NCBI GenBank assembly: GCA_031286615.1
Contig: JAITUA010000020.1
Coordinates: 310,001 to 374,000, forward strand
Direction: 5' to 3'
DNA length: 64,000 nt
From: Chryseobacterium sp.
Lineage (GTDB): Bacteria; Bacteroidota; Bacteroidia; Flavobacteriales; Weeksellaceae
Shown: one piece after another, positions 18,280 to 28,041 of the stretch
Layout of the letters: each line of letters opens with the position of its first letter
Position numbering within the stretch: the first letter of the stretch is position 1
Translations under genes and position numbers: made by a program
Notes under the pieces: generated by a model
The model's database searches: none
Told to the model about the DNA's origin: nothing
What the model saw: the letters and a program-made list of their open reading frames with translations, nothing else

Positions 18280-21033
18280 TTAAAAATTGTAGTTTAATTC
18301 CATTCCAAAATAAGGAGTGTTATTTCCTTTTCTATATACTTTTACATCATTGAAAGTATAAGGAGAACTGTAATTGAAAAGTCTGTTGACAAACAGTGAA
18401 GTTTTTAAAGCTTTATAAATACTTTTCGTTACTTTAATGTTTCCTGTAACTGTAAATGTGTATAAAGTTGCCAGATTATCTGATGTGGAGACATTTCTTA
18501 CAAGCCATTGCTTATAAATGTCTGTTCTGTCTGCATCGGTAAATGGATGCTCAATTCCATCTGCTCCATAATAAGAGATTGGTTCGGCAATTCTTTTATC
18601 ATTTTTCCTATTATCAAATAAACTCCCTTGTAAAGAAGCTGAAATAATCATATCCAGACTTGGTAAATAAGTATCAATAAGTAAATTGTAGTTCATATTA
18701 GAATATACATATCCATAATCACTTTTATAAACTCCGTAATAAGGGAAGGGTTCTGTGCCCACAGATATAGTAGGCTTGTAAATAATAGGAAGTGAATTTC
18801 TATACTGAGTTTTGAAATAAGCACCCGTTAAAGTAAATCTTGTATTAATCGCTTTAATTCTGGGCGAAGTATATCCGAATTCAATTCCTTGTTTCAGTGT
18901 TTCGCTTCCGTTTTCAGTTGTACTGTATTCATTGAATAAGCTTTTTACAGTATATGGAACATTGGTAAGATCTGGTCCGTTTGGTGTCCATTGTGTTATA
19001 TCTACTTGCGAAGCATCATATTGCTTGTAGGTATGCACAACCGAGTTGGTCATATCACGGAAACCATTCGTCATATTTTCTTTGAAATAGGTAACAAAGA
19101 AGTCATGATTTCTATAGCTCAGGTCTAAACGAATTTCTTTTTTTATACTTTTTGCAGCCTCAATTTCTTTATTTTCCCTGGACTGAACATACGTCATAAA
19201 GTTTACATAACGGTATTGTGCATCGTTGTGATAATAATTCAATTGCGTATAATCCCAGTATTCTTTATTAGGATATAACATCAAAAGAGTGGGCTGCTTG
19301 TAAAATAGACCATATCCTAATGTCACATCAGTTTTCAAAGGATAGTTATTAATCATCAGATGAGGCAGGCTATATTGGAAATTCAGCCTGGGTTCTGTAA
19401 AAACTTTTTTGCTGATTGCATAAGAATTGTCAATTCCTAAATTTTTAGAAAATCTAAAACCCGCATACAAAGTAAATTTATGCTGATTGATCGCATAGCT
19501 CATTTGATCTCCTGCAAAAGCTGCTAGTAAATTTGATGCAGGAATATCGTTAAAAGCCCTTGGCCTTTCGATTCCGTAGGCCGCAGAAGGAGGAGTCAGC
19601 ATGTCATAAACCAAACCGGCTCCATTATTCTTTGAGTATCTCCAGTCAAGACCGGCTTCATATTCGTGAGTTATTACTGCTGTTTTTCTTACACCATTTA
19701 CTTTGAAAAGAGCTGTTAAATCCAAAGGTTTTCCTTCTGTCGAAAACTCAGTAACGTACCGTAGATCCGGAAAGAAACCAATATTTTCACCCTGTTCATA
19801 TGCTAAAGAAAAAGAACGTGGTCCTGATAGCTGGACAAGCTTTCGCTGATCTATCTTTTCAAATCCTGCCCGGATAGCTGTATTTAAAGTTACCTTATTA
19901 AAAAATGCACTTTTATCCAAATGGTAAAGGAAGTTATTGGTAAAGCTTATTTTCTTGTTATTTGATTCATACTTATCCGTAGACGGATATCCATTGTCCG
20001 GATCGTATTTTTTAGTATCAATATTTGAAGAGAAATCAATATTAGATTTCCATTCTAAAGTTCTGGACCAGAGTGTAGAAATTTTCTTGGAACGGAGTGA
20101 TGCTGTGATTCGCTGATAGTTTTCATAATCATCAGTGGGTGTAGCTTTTGAATCTAAGAAATCGACACTTGCACTGATTTGCCACTTATCATTTACTTTA
20201 AAGCCTTTCCCCACATAATATTGCTTACTAAAGCCATCGGCTTTAAATCTCGCCTGAAGAGAAGTTTGTCCTATTCTACGCTCAATTTTTATGAGTCCGG
20301 AAGTTAGATCTCCATAAGAGGCAGACGGAATTCCGCGGATAATTTCAACTTTTTCAATATCATTGGTAGAAATGGTTCTCATGTCAATCCCCGAATAAGC
20401 GGTTTCTCTGGCTTGTCCGGCTCCTAGAAATTGCTGATTGTCTACAGAAAGCTGCATATCTGCATTTGAATTGATGATATTGTCATCAACCATAAATTGT
20501 ATTCCTAATGATGATGTTTTATAATCATTACCAGAAAGACTACCCGGATTTTCACGAAGAATAGGTCTGTTAACAGAACTTAAATTAGGTACTTTTGCCA
20601 ATCCACCCGGAAGCAATTCCATAAGATCTGTAAAACTTGATGGCTGTAAATGCTGCATTGCTTGCCTGTCAATAACAGATTTGGTGGTCAGGCCTTTACT
20701 TTCCTTAGAAAACAGAACTACTTCTTCCAGTTTATTCACCGGCAGAAGCTGAATCATTAAATTGGTTTGAAAGGGCGCCGAAAGGCTGATCTCTTTTTCC
20801 TGATAATCAGGATGATTTATTTTTATATGAAGCTTGTCTTTTGAAACTGAGACTAAAGCTGTTCCATTTTTATCAGTTGTTACAGAAATTCCATCAATAC
20901 TGATTGAAGCTGAGCTGAGCTTTTGATCATTTTCATTAAAAACGGTAATTTTCAGCTGCTGTTTTTCATTCTGAGCATAAATAAGCGGTGTGCTTAAGAT
21001 GAAAAAAAAGACAAAAGATAAAAATCTGATCAT
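18280..21033 (-). CDS. TonB-dependent receptor with carboxypeptidase-like N-terminal domain
   Basis: A 917-residue outer-membrane transporter. Signal peptide at 1-20 (LIYA/Q), a carboxypeptidase-regulatory-like beta-sandwich at about 25-105, a plug domain (about 120-260, with IEKVEIIRGIPSASYGDLTSGLIKIERR) and a 22-strand barrel ending in GMELNYNF. It is the first gene of an operon with the DUF4876 lipoprotein, DUF6850 barrel and cytochrome c peroxidase. The redox enzyme suggests that the imported ligand might contain iron, haem or copper, but nothing in the sequence names it. A TAnnTTTG box lies 24 bases upstream of the start. Confidence 0.9.
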   Translation of the reverse strand: MIRFLSFVFFFILSTPLIYAQNEKQQLKITVFNENDQKLSSASISIDGISVTTDKNGTALVSVSKDKLHIKINHPDYQEKEISLSAPFQTNLMIQLLPVNKLEEVVLFSKESKGLTTKSVIDRQAMQHLQPSSFTDLMELLPGGLAKVPNLSSVNRPILRENPGSLSGNDYKTSSLGIQFMVDDNIINSNADMQLSVDNQQFLGAGQARETAYSGIDMRTISTNDIEKVEIIRGIPSASYGDLTSGLIKIERRIGQTSLQARFKADGFSKQYYVGKGFKVNDKWQISASVDFLDSKATPTDDYENYQRITASLRSKKISTLWSRTLEWKSNIDFSSNIDTKKYDPDNGYPSTDKYESNNKKISFTNNFLYHLDKSAFFNKVTLNTAIRAGFEKIDQRKLVQLSGPRSFSLAYEQGENIGFFPDLRYVTEFSTEGKPLDLTALFKVNGVRKTAVITHEYEAGLDWRYSKNNGAGLVYDMLTPPSAAYGIERPRAFNDIPASNLLAAFAGDQMSYAINQHKFTLYAGFRFSKNLGIDNSYAISKKVFTEPRLNFQYSLPHLMINNYPLKTDVTLGYGLFYKQPTLLMLYPNKEYWDYTQLNYYHNDAQYRYVNFMTYVQSRENKEIEAAKSIKKEIRLDLSYRNHDFFVTYFKENMTNGFRDMTNSVVHTYKQYDASQVDITQWTPNGPDLTNVPYTVKSLFNEYSTTENGSETLKQGIEFGYTSPRIKAINTRFTLTGAYFKTQYRNSLPIIYKPTISVGTEPFPYYGVYKSDYGYVYSNMNYNLLIDTYLPSLDMIISASLQGSLFDNRKNDKRIAEPISYYGADGIEHPFTDADRTDIYKQWLVRNVSTSDNLATLYTFTVTGNIKVTKSIYKALKTSLFVNRLFNYSSPYTFNDVKVYRKGNNTPYFGMELNYNF

Positions 21034-21056
21034 TTTATTTGTTCTAAATAAGGCTG

Positions 21057-21064
21057 CAAAAGTA
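21057..21064 (-). promoter_or_regulatory. -7 box of the TonB-receptor operon
   Basis: On the minus strand the sequence is TACTTTTG, a full match to TAnnTTTG, 24-31 bases before the start codon at 21033. The -33 element is weak (TTTA at the expected place). Confidence 0.55.
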
Positions 21065-21167
21065 TGAAATATAACAATGCGAGTAAATATTTATTTAGAA
21101 TAAGTTAAAACAACTGACAAAAATCAGAATTATAAATGGTAAAACTTTACATAATATTACGAAGGAT

Positions 21168-22181
21168 TTATATAATATTCACCTCTCTTTCCAGCTCTAT
21201 ACCGAATTTTTCTTTCACAGAATTAATAATCTTAGTAGAAAAATCAAAAATTTCTTTTCCGCTCGCATTTCCGCTCGCATTGATGATGACCAGGGACTGC
21301 AATTTGTGTGAAGCAACATTTCCAATCTGCTTTCCTTTCCATCCACATTGTTCAATCAGCCATCCTGCGGGCACTTTTACCATATCACCATTTGGATAGC
21401 CCTGGATATTTTCAAACTTTTGCTTTAAATCTTCAAATTGAATTAATGGAATAGTAGGGTTTTTGAAAAAGCTTCCGGCATTCCCGATTTCTTTAGGATC
21501 CGGCAGTTTGCTTTGTCTTATATTAATAACAGCTTTTGAAATATCCTGAATGGTTGGATTTTCAATGCCGAGATTTTCCAGTTCAGATTTGATCGCCCCA
21601 TATTCTGTTTTGATTGAATGATGTTTCCGGGTAAGTTTAAAAGTGACTTCCAGAATAACGTATCTGCCTTTTCCTTCCTGTTTGAAGATAGAATCTCTGT
21701 AACCGAATCTGCACTGTTCAAGGTTGAATGTTCTCAATTCAAGATTTTCTAAATCCAATACCTCACAGCTTACAAAAACATCTTTGATTTCCGTTCCATA
21801 AGCCCCGATATTCTGCATCGGAGAAGTACCTACATTTCCGGGAATTAAAGAAAGGTTTTCTAATCCGCCAAAATTCTGCTGCAGACAGTACATTACAAAT
21901 TCATGCCAGTTTTCACCTGCTTTAGCTGTTACCAATACTTCATTTTCATTAATGCTCTCTTCGGTAATTCCTTTTAAATTAAGTCTGATGGCAAGACCGT
22001 CAAAATCTTTAGTAAGAAGAATATTGCTTCCTCCTCCTAAAAACAGAAGCTGAAGAGATTGAGTTTTTGAGAAAATAAGAGCCTCTTTTAATTCATCAAT
22101 TGTATTGACTTCAGTAAAATAGCGGGCTTTGGCTTCAACACCGAAAGTGTTATAAGGTTGTAATGAAAAATTTTCCTGCAT
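21168..22181 (-). CDS. murB: UDP-N-acetylenolpyruvoylglucosamine reductase
   Basis: FAD enzyme that reduces enolpyruvyl-UDP-GlcNAc to UDP-MurNAc, the second committed step of peptidoglycan synthesis. The 337 residues correspond to the longer E. coli-like type I form. The FAD-binding part shows LFLGGGSNILL and LSLIPGNVGTSPMQNIGAYG; the catalytic serine lies in GNAGSFFKNP, and PAGWLIEQCGWKG closes the active site. It lies 2 bases downstream of a lipoprotein gene and in the same run as an aminotransferase. Confidence 0.96.
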   Translation of the reverse strand: MQENFSLQPYNTFGVEAKARYFTEVNTIDELKEALIFSKTQSLQLLFLGGGSNILLTKDFDGLAIRLNLKGITEESINENEVLVTAKAGENWHEFVMYCLQQNFGGLENLSLIPGNVGTSPMQNIGAYGTEIKDVFVSCEVLDLENLELRTFNLEQCRFGYRDSIFKQEGKGRYVILEVTFKLTRKHHSIKTEYGAIKSELENLGIENPTIQDISKAVINIRQSKLPDPKEIGNAGSFFKNPTIPLIQFEDLKQKFENIQGYPNGDMVKVPAGWLIEQCGWKGKQIGNVASHKLQSLVIINASGNASGKEIFDFSTKIINSVKEKFGIELEREVNII

Positions 22182-22183
22182 GT

Positions 22184-22669
22184 TTATTTGTATTCTTTGG
22201 GAAGAATTTTGTCTAGTTGTTCTTTAAGTTGTTGTAATTGCTTGTAATGTAAAGTGTCTACATAAGCATTCACATAGATGTGTGATTTTTTCGGAGTCCG
22301 GATCTGGAAAGTTTCATCTGTTCCGCCTATAGGTTGTTGGCTGGGAGAACTTTTTATATGATCGAGATCTACAATTCTTACCGATGAGACAATCTGTTTC
22401 CATGTGTTGGAACTGATGGCAGACGTCCATTTTTTATGGGATTGATTGGCCGCCATTCCTTTTTCTGCAAAAACGGAATCTTCTGTGACTTTAATAATTC
22501 TGTAATTTCCAAGATGCCCTTCGATGTCGGATACACTAATGAAAGTAATCTCGTGTGGATTTTTGTTAGAAATAGTCTGTTCCGTTTTTTTGGAATCACA
22601 GGAAAAAAATGCCGACAGCAAAAGAATCGAAAATAGTATTTTCAGATGGAGTTTTTTTGTTGTCGGCAT
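22184..22669 (-). CDS. Hypothetical lipoprotein
   Basis: A 161-residue protein with a lipoprotein signal (ILLLSAFFSCDSKK, lipobox cysteine at about 24). The mature part has no motif that I recognise; it is rich in lysine and threonine and includes ITFISVSDIEGHLGNYRIIKV. It is squeezed between the aminotransferase gene (10 bases upstream) and murB (2 bases downstream), so it is almost certainly co-transcribed with them. The position near murB hints at an envelope role, but this is inference only. Confidence 0.75.
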   Translation of the reverse strand: MPTTKKLHLKILFSILLLSAFFSCDSKKTEQTISNKNPHEITFISVSDIEGHLGNYRIIKVTEDSVFAEKGMAANQSHKKWTSAISSNTWKQIVSSVRIVDLDHIKSSPSQQPIGGTDETFQIRTPKKSHIYVNAYVDTLHYKQLQQLKEQLDKILPKEYK

Positions 22670-22679
22670 AGGATATATT

Positions 22680-23885
22680 TTACAGACTGAATTCTTCTCT
22701 GTACTTTTTTAAAGCTTCTTTAAGAATTTCAGCACTTCTTTTTAAATCTTCTTCTTTCAGAACGTAAGCAATTCTTACCTGTTTCTTTCCTAATTCCGGA
22801 TCACTGTAGAATCCTCCTGCAGGAGCTACCATGATGGTTTCGTTATTAAGAGAATATTTTTCAAGCAGCCACTGTGCAAATTTTTCAGTATCATCTACCG
22901 GAAGTTCAGCAACACAGTAGAAAGCTCCTCTTGGTTTTGGGCAGATTACGCCTGGGATAGCATTCAAAAGATCTACCAATACATTTCTTCTGTGAGTGTA
23001 TTCTTCTCTCACTGCTCTGATGTACGCACCATCATTCTGGTGTGCCGCTGTTGCTGCAATCTGTCCTAAAAGAACCGGGCTTAATCTCGCCTGTGCAAAA
23101 AGCATGGCAGCATTACGGATTTTGCTGGAACGGGTTACCAGACATCCGATTCTTACTCCACACATAGAATAACGCTTGGATTCAGAATCAATGATGATAC
23201 AGTTTTCAGCTAATTCAGGGAAATCAAACATTGAGATCTGCTGTTTTCCGTCATATACATATTCTCTGTATACTTCATCAGAAATGATTACAATATCATA
23301 TTTCAAAGCAATGTCTGCAAGCTTCTGAAGTTCCTCACGGGTATACAGATATCCGGTAGGGTTTCCTGGGTTACAGATAATGATTGCTCTTGTTTTTTCT
23401 GTGATTTTTTTCTCGAATTCTTCAATAGGAGGCAAAGCAAAACCAGTATCAATAGTAGAAGATACGGCTACTACATTTACATCAAATGTGCTGGTGAAAC
23501 CATTGTAGTTGGCATAGTAAGGCTCAGGAATAATCACTTCGTCACCTTCGTCACATAAAGTAGAAATGGCAAAGTTCAGGGCTTCAGAACCTCCATTGGT
23601 AACAATGAAATTATCAGGGGTAAGATCTGAAAAGCCTAATGAATGATAATATTCTGTAAGGGCTTTTCTGTATTCTATATTTCCTTCAGAAAGCGCATAT
23701 TCCAATACTTTTAAATCGATGTTTTTTAAAGCATTTAAAGCTGTTTCCGGAGTTTCAATATCAGGTTGTCCGATATTAAGGTGGTATACTTTTATTCCTT
23801 TCTGTTTTGCTTGTAACGCAAAGGGAACCAGTTTTCTTACCGGCGATGGCGGCATATGCAGCGCTCTGTTTGAAATATTCGGCAT
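22680..23885 (-). CDS. Pyridoxal phosphate-dependent aminotransferase, class I/II
   Basis: A 401-residue fold-type I aminotransferase, probably acting on aspartate or a related amino acid. Family motifs are YHLNIGQPDIETPE near the start, NGGSEALNFA, CNPGNPTGYLYT, IISDEVYREYVYDGK and the PLP-lysine motif SESKRYSMCGVRIGCLVT. Substrate specificity cannot be read from sequence. It is the first gene of a run with a lipoprotein and murB. The start at 23885 (MPNISNRALHMPPSP) fits the family. Confidence 0.9.
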   Translation of the reverse strand: MPNISNRALHMPPSPVRKLVPFALQAKQKGIKVYHLNIGQPDIETPETALNALKNIDLKVLEYALSEGNIEYRKALTEYYHSLGFSDLTPDNFIVTNGGSEALNFAISTLCDEGDEVIIPEPYYANYNGFTSTFDVNVVAVSSTIDTGFALPPIEEFEKKITEKTRAIIICNPGNPTGYLYTREELQKLADIALKYDIVIISDEVYREYVYDGKQQISMFDFPELAENCIIIDSESKRYSMCGVRIGCLVTRSSKIRNAAMLFAQARLSPVLLGQIAATAAHQNDGAYIRAVREEYTHRRNVLVDLLNAIPGVICPKPRGAFYCVAELPVDDTEKFAQWLLEKYSLNNETIMVAPAGGFYSDPELGKKQVRIAYVLKEEDLKRSAEILKEALKKYREEFSL

Positions 23886-24111
23886 TGTTCAAAAAATTTG
23901 TATGACAAAAATAGGATTTAATTTTCCAATAATAAAATTAAGAATCAATAAGAAGATGTTTCCTTAAGTTTTATGCAGTCTTTAGAATCTGTTTATTGTA
24001 ATAGTTTTCAATGTTGATTTTTTATGTATTTTAAATAAATGTTGATATTTTGCTAAAAATAATATTTTCGTATTATTTTTTTTACTAAATTTCGCCTCAA
24101 ATGTGATTAAA

Positions 24112-26703
24112 ATGGTAATAAATTTATTTTCTAGAGTGGTGCCTGCTATCGCTCTCTTTTCTGCCAGTGTACTCATGGCTCAAAATTATCAAACTATGCC
24201 GGTTTCTTCAGGCTTTACAGCTGATGTAATTGCAAATGGTATAGGTTCCTCAACGGTTACTACAAATAATGACGTAGACGGAGTTTCTTACGCTTTTGTA
24301 GCCAAAGATTTTCAATTGACTTCCACAAGTGCAGCTATTGCGTATGGTATTCCTGTTGATGGAGTTATTAATTCTGTAGTAGGAACTACTCCGGGATTGA
24401 GCTTTCAGTTAGCAAGTTTAAATGCAAATAATTCTTTAAGACTGGCTGCAAGCGGTGATAATGGAACTTTGGCATTTACAACTCCAAAGGCAGCGACCAA
24501 ACTGTATATGCTTGCTGTAAGCGGAAGTGGTACCTCAACAGTAAATGTAGTGGTGAATTTTACAGATGGCAGTTCACAGACGTTTTCAAGTATCAGTCTT
24601 GCAGACTGGTATAATGGATCTAATTTCGCCATCCAGGGAATAGGAAGGGTTAAAAAGCCGGGAGCTACTCCTGCAGCAGGTGATGATGTTCCTTCTCCTG
24701 AAGGCGGAACGAACCCAAGATTGTATCAGGCAGAACTGGCAATAGATGCTGCAAACCAGGCGAAACTGGTACAAAGTGTAACAGTAACTAAGGCAAGTGG
24801 TTCAGGAATACCGAATATTTTTGCTTTTTCAGCAGACGCTTATTCGGATTGTATGCCTCCTGTATTGCAGGCGGTTACAGGGATCACAGCTAATTCTGCT
24901 TTAGTGTCATGGACAGGCAGTGCTGCCAGTTATGATGTATACCACAGTACTTCAAGCACAACACCGGCAAGCACAGTAACACCTACTTATCCGGGAGTAC
25001 CAGGGACAAGTACAACGATTGGAGGTCTTAACTCCAATACAACTTATTATTATTGGGTAAGATCCAACTGTAACACAGCTACAGGCCAAAGTGTATGGTC
25101 TTTTGCAGGAACATTTAAAACAGCTTGCTCTACTTTCACGGTTCCGTATACTGAAAACTTTGATACTACAAGTACAGGTTCAAGCACCAACACAAATGCA
25201 CCAAGCTGCTGGGCATATTTAGAAAGTGCATCATTTGCAGGGTATGGATATGTAACTACATCCAACAACTATTCAGCACCCAATGCTTATTATTTATATA
25301 ACTCAAGTGCTACTACAGGCAACCAAATGTTAGTTTCACCTCCAACAGTAAATCTTTCAGATGGTACTAAACGAGTGAGATTCTATGCAAGATCCGGATC
25401 AAATGGATACACATTATTAATAGGTACTTTATCAAATCCTACTGATCCTGCTTCTTTTACACAAATAGGTTCTCCTATTGCTTTGACAACTACCCACACT
25501 CAATATACTGTTAATATTCCTGCGGGCTCTGATTTGCAATTAGCATTCAAACATGGTTTAGGAGGTTCAGCTCGTGCTCTTTATATTGATAATATTACCG
25601 TTCAGAATATTCCTTCTTGTCTTGAACCAACTGCAGTTACGTCATCAAACGTAGCAGCAAACACAGCAACGATCGGTTGGACGGAACCATCTCCAGTTCC
25701 TGCAGGCGGGTACGAAGTTTATTACAGCACAAACAATACTGCACCTGATGCTTCTACTGTTTTAAACGCTACAAACTCTGCAACTTCTACTACCGCTTCT
25801 GCACCGTTAAGCGGACTGCAGCCTTCTACAACATATTATACATGGGTAAGATCTAGCTGTAGTGCATCTGATAAGAGTATCTGGAGTACTTCTACATCAT
25901 TTACAACTCTTTGTGTTCCAATAACTACATTGCCTTGGAGTGAAAATTTTGATGCAATGGCAACTATAGGTTCTGCAATCATTCCGAACTGCTGGAAACA
26001 AACTCCGGGAGGAAGTTCATCTACTTATAACTTTACTTCAGGAAATGCTTCTCAACAATCTTATAATGATCCTAAATCTGCTCCAAATTATGTGACAATT
26101 TATTATCCATACAGCAATGCTGCTTATTTATGGACACCTACATTTACTTTGACTGCGGGAAGTTCATATGACTTTACATTCTATTGGGTAGGAGATGGCT
26201 ATTCAGGCTGGCAGAATGAAGTATTGGTAAACAACGGACAAACAGCGACCGGAGCAACTAGCTTATCAACATTTATTACGGCTGATCAAACAGCTGCAGG
26301 GGGAGGTAATAGTGCTAATTATACTAAAGTTACCGTTACCTATATCCCAACGGCTACTGGTGACTATTCATTTGGAATTAAAGCTTTGAATACAACAACT
26401 GCTCCATATTATATGGGCTTTGATGATTTCTCTCTTACACAGTCTAATTTAGCTACTGCTGAAACATCTGTTAAGAAAAAAGAAGTGAATGTATACCCTA
26501 ATCCTTTCAAAGATGTTCTGCATGTTGCGGATATCAAAAATGTTAAATCTGTAACGGTTACTGATGTAGCAGGAAGAGTAGTGAAAACTATTGACAATCC
26601 AACTACAGAACTTCAGTTGGGAGAATTAAATACTGGTTTATACTTAGTGACAATGAACTTTAAAGATGGTTCAAAATCTACTGTAAAAGCCATTAAAAAA
26701 TAA
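24112..26703 (+). CDS. Fibronectin type III protein with T9SS type A sorting domain
   Basis: A large secreted protein of 863 residues from the ATG at 24112; the in-frame GTG at 24103 is a possible but less likely start because the signal peptide (MVINLFSRVVPAIALFSASVLMA/Q) begins cleanly at the ATG. Two fibronectin type III-like domains carry the repeats NTTYYYWVRSNC and STTYYTWVRSSC, each followed by an adhesin-like jelly-roll region (VPYTENFDT and LPWSENFDA starts). The last 70 residues are a type A sorting domain (NVYPNPFKDVLHV ... LNTGLYLVTMNFKDG). It is probably a surface or secreted adhesin-like protein; substrate unknown. Confidence 0.87.
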   Translation: MVINLFSRVVPAIALFSASVLMAQNYQTMPVSSGFTADVIANGIGSSTVTTNNDVDGVSYAFVAKDFQLTSTSAAIAYGIPVDGVINSVVGTTPGLSFQLASLNANNSLRLAASGDNGTLAFTTPKAATKLYMLAVSGSGTSTVNVVVNFTDGSSQTFSSISLADWYNGSNFAIQGIGRVKKPGATPAAGDDVPSPEGGTNPRLYQAELAIDAANQAKLVQSVTVTKASGSGIPNIFAFSADAYSDCMPPVLQAVTGITANSALVSWTGSAASYDVYHSTSSTTPASTVTPTYPGVPGTSTTIGGLNSNTTYYYWVRSNCNTATGQSVWSFAGTFKTACSTFTVPYTENFDTTSTGSSTNTNAPSCWAYLESASFAGYGYVTTSNNYSAPNAYYLYNSSATTGNQMLVSPPTVNLSDGTKRVRFYARSGSNGYTLLIGTLSNPTDPASFTQIGSPIALTTTHTQYTVNIPAGSDLQLAFKHGLGGSARALYIDNITVQNIPSCLEPTAVTSSNVAANTATIGWTEPSPVPAGGYEVYYSTNNTAPDASTVLNATNSATSTTASAPLSGLQPSTTYYTWVRSSCSASDKSIWSTSTSFTTLCVPITTLPWSENFDAMATIGSAIIPNCWKQTPGGSSSTYNFTSGNASQQSYNDPKSAPNYVTIYYPYSNAAYLWTPTFTLTAGSSYDFTFYWVGDGYSGWQNEVLVNNGQTATGATSLSTFITADQTAAGGGNSANYTKVTVTYIPTATGDYSFGIKALNTTTAPYYMGFDDFSLTQSNLATAETSVKKKEVNVYPNPFKDVLHVADIKNVKSVTVTDVAGRVVKTIDNPTTELQLGELNTGLYLVTMNFKDGSKSTVKAIKK

Positions 26704-26728
26704 AATTTTTTGAGTTAATAATTTCTGT

Positions 26729-26759
26729 AGGCAGTTGCATTCGTGTGGCTGCCTTTTTT
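26729..26759 (+). terminator. Terminator after the fibronectin T9SS gene
   Basis: AGGCAG (26729-26734) pairs with CTGCCT (26749-26754) and is followed by a T run, 26 bases beyond the stop codon. Confidence 0.65.
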
Positions 26760-26818
26760 ATGATCCATTACATAATAACTGGACAAATTATTCTTAAAAA
26801 ATGTTGATGAAATTATTA

Positions 26819-26826
26819 TACATTTG
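26819..26826 (+). promoter_or_regulatory. -7 box upstream of the 26847 gene
   Basis: TACATTTG matches TAnnTTTG and lies 21 bases before the start codon. No well-spaced -33 TTG is visible. Confidence 0.45.
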
Positions 26827-26846
26827 CACCGAAAACTATAACATCC

Positions 26847-28031
26847 ATGAATAAACTTAAACTACTTTTTTTAATACCATTATTTTATTCCGAATTTTCA
26901 CAGGCTCAACGAATTGATAAAGAAATGATCAGTTTTCAGCTTTTGAAAGAACCGGTTTTTCCTACAGACCTTTCCGGCAGAAACTATACAATTACAGTAA
27001 AATCTCCTTATAATATTACAAAAGATGATGTTGTAAGATTGTCAAAAGAAGATCATCAGAAAAAAGTGGATAATTATCAGGCAAACGTTGAAAATGCCAA
27101 GTACGAACACGGAGAAAGATTGAAGGATTATGATGCTGAAGTGAAAAAACTTCAGGAAAAATATAAACTGGAATCTGCAGAATACAGTAAACTATCAGCA
27201 GTTGAAAAAATTGCGGCAACTAATGGCGCTCCTACGCTGAGATTACCATCCAGACCTATTCTGAATATTCCTCCTGTTCCGGTGTATCAGCAGCCAGATC
27301 TCAGAGATGCCTTAATTGTGGATAACAAAATTCTGGCTTCTCAAATAGATGTGACTGGTTTTTCAAAAGGAGGAAATTATCTTGATATTGTCATTGAAAT
27401 GGAAAGAACAAATTTTCAGGACAATCAGGGAAAAACTTTCGCCAATCAGCCTACAAGGATTATTGCGAAACAGGGAGGAACTGTAAAACTGGATAAGACC
27501 TATTTCTCAGATTTTGCGGAAATAGCAAGCGTTCCAACCAATGAAATTAACCTGAATGCTCAGGAAAAAAGATATCTTCAGAGAACGATGGACCGTACAA
27601 GGAATATTATCAATGAAAACTTCGGGTATCAGACCATCAATTCCACAGTGACTTTGGCAACTGTAAAGAACAAAGGAGAGTATGACGATTTGGAAAAAGC
27701 ATACATCTACGTTACGACCAATCTTAAAAAACTTCAGGCAAAATCAGATTATGCTCCGAACAGAATAGCGATGGAAAATATGCAGAAAGGAATTGATCTT
27801 TGGAAAAGTGCTCTGACAAAAGTGAATTACAACGATAAGAAAGCGCTTTACAACCAAAAGATCGGGGAGTATCTTTATTTTAACCTGATCAGATTAAATA
27901 TTGCATTAGGTAATTACCAGGAAGCAGAGAAATATTTAAATGAGTTACAGGAACACTTAGTAGACATTAAACTATCCTACGATGCTAATCTTGAACTGAA
28001 AAGATTAGAAGAAAAAATTTATAATAACTAA
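26847..28031 (+). CDS. Exported protein of unknown function with TPR-like C-terminus
   Basis: A 394-residue protein with a signal peptide (LFLIPLFYSEFSQA/Q, about 1-20). Residues 65-115 are rich in K, E and A and probably form a coiled coil (YEHGERLKDYDAEVKKLQEKY). The C-terminal 110 residues look helical, with TPR-like pairs (ALGNYQEAEKYLNEL). I do not recognise the family. It is 10 bases upstream of another exported protein, so the two form an operon and probably work together in the periplasm or at the outer membrane. Confidence 0.7.
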   Translation: MNKLKLLFLIPLFYSEFSQAQRIDKEMISFQLLKEPVFPTDLSGRNYTITVKSPYNITKDDVVRLSKEDHQKKVDNYQANVENAKYEHGERLKDYDAEVKKLQEKYKLESAEYSKLSAVEKIAATNGAPTLRLPSRPILNIPPVPVYQQPDLRDALIVDNKILASQIDVTGFSKGGNYLDIVIEMERTNFQDNQGKTFANQPTRIIAKQGGTVKLDKTYFSDFAEIASVPTNEINLNAQEKRYLQRTMDRTRNIINENFGYQTINSTVTLATVKNKGEYDDLEKAYIYVTTNLKKLQAKSDYAPNRIAMENMQKGIDLWKSALTKVNYNDKKALYNQKIGEYLYFNLIRLNIALGNYQEAEKYLNELQEHLVDIKLSYDANLELKRLEEKIYNN

Positions 28032-28041
28032 AGAAAACGAT

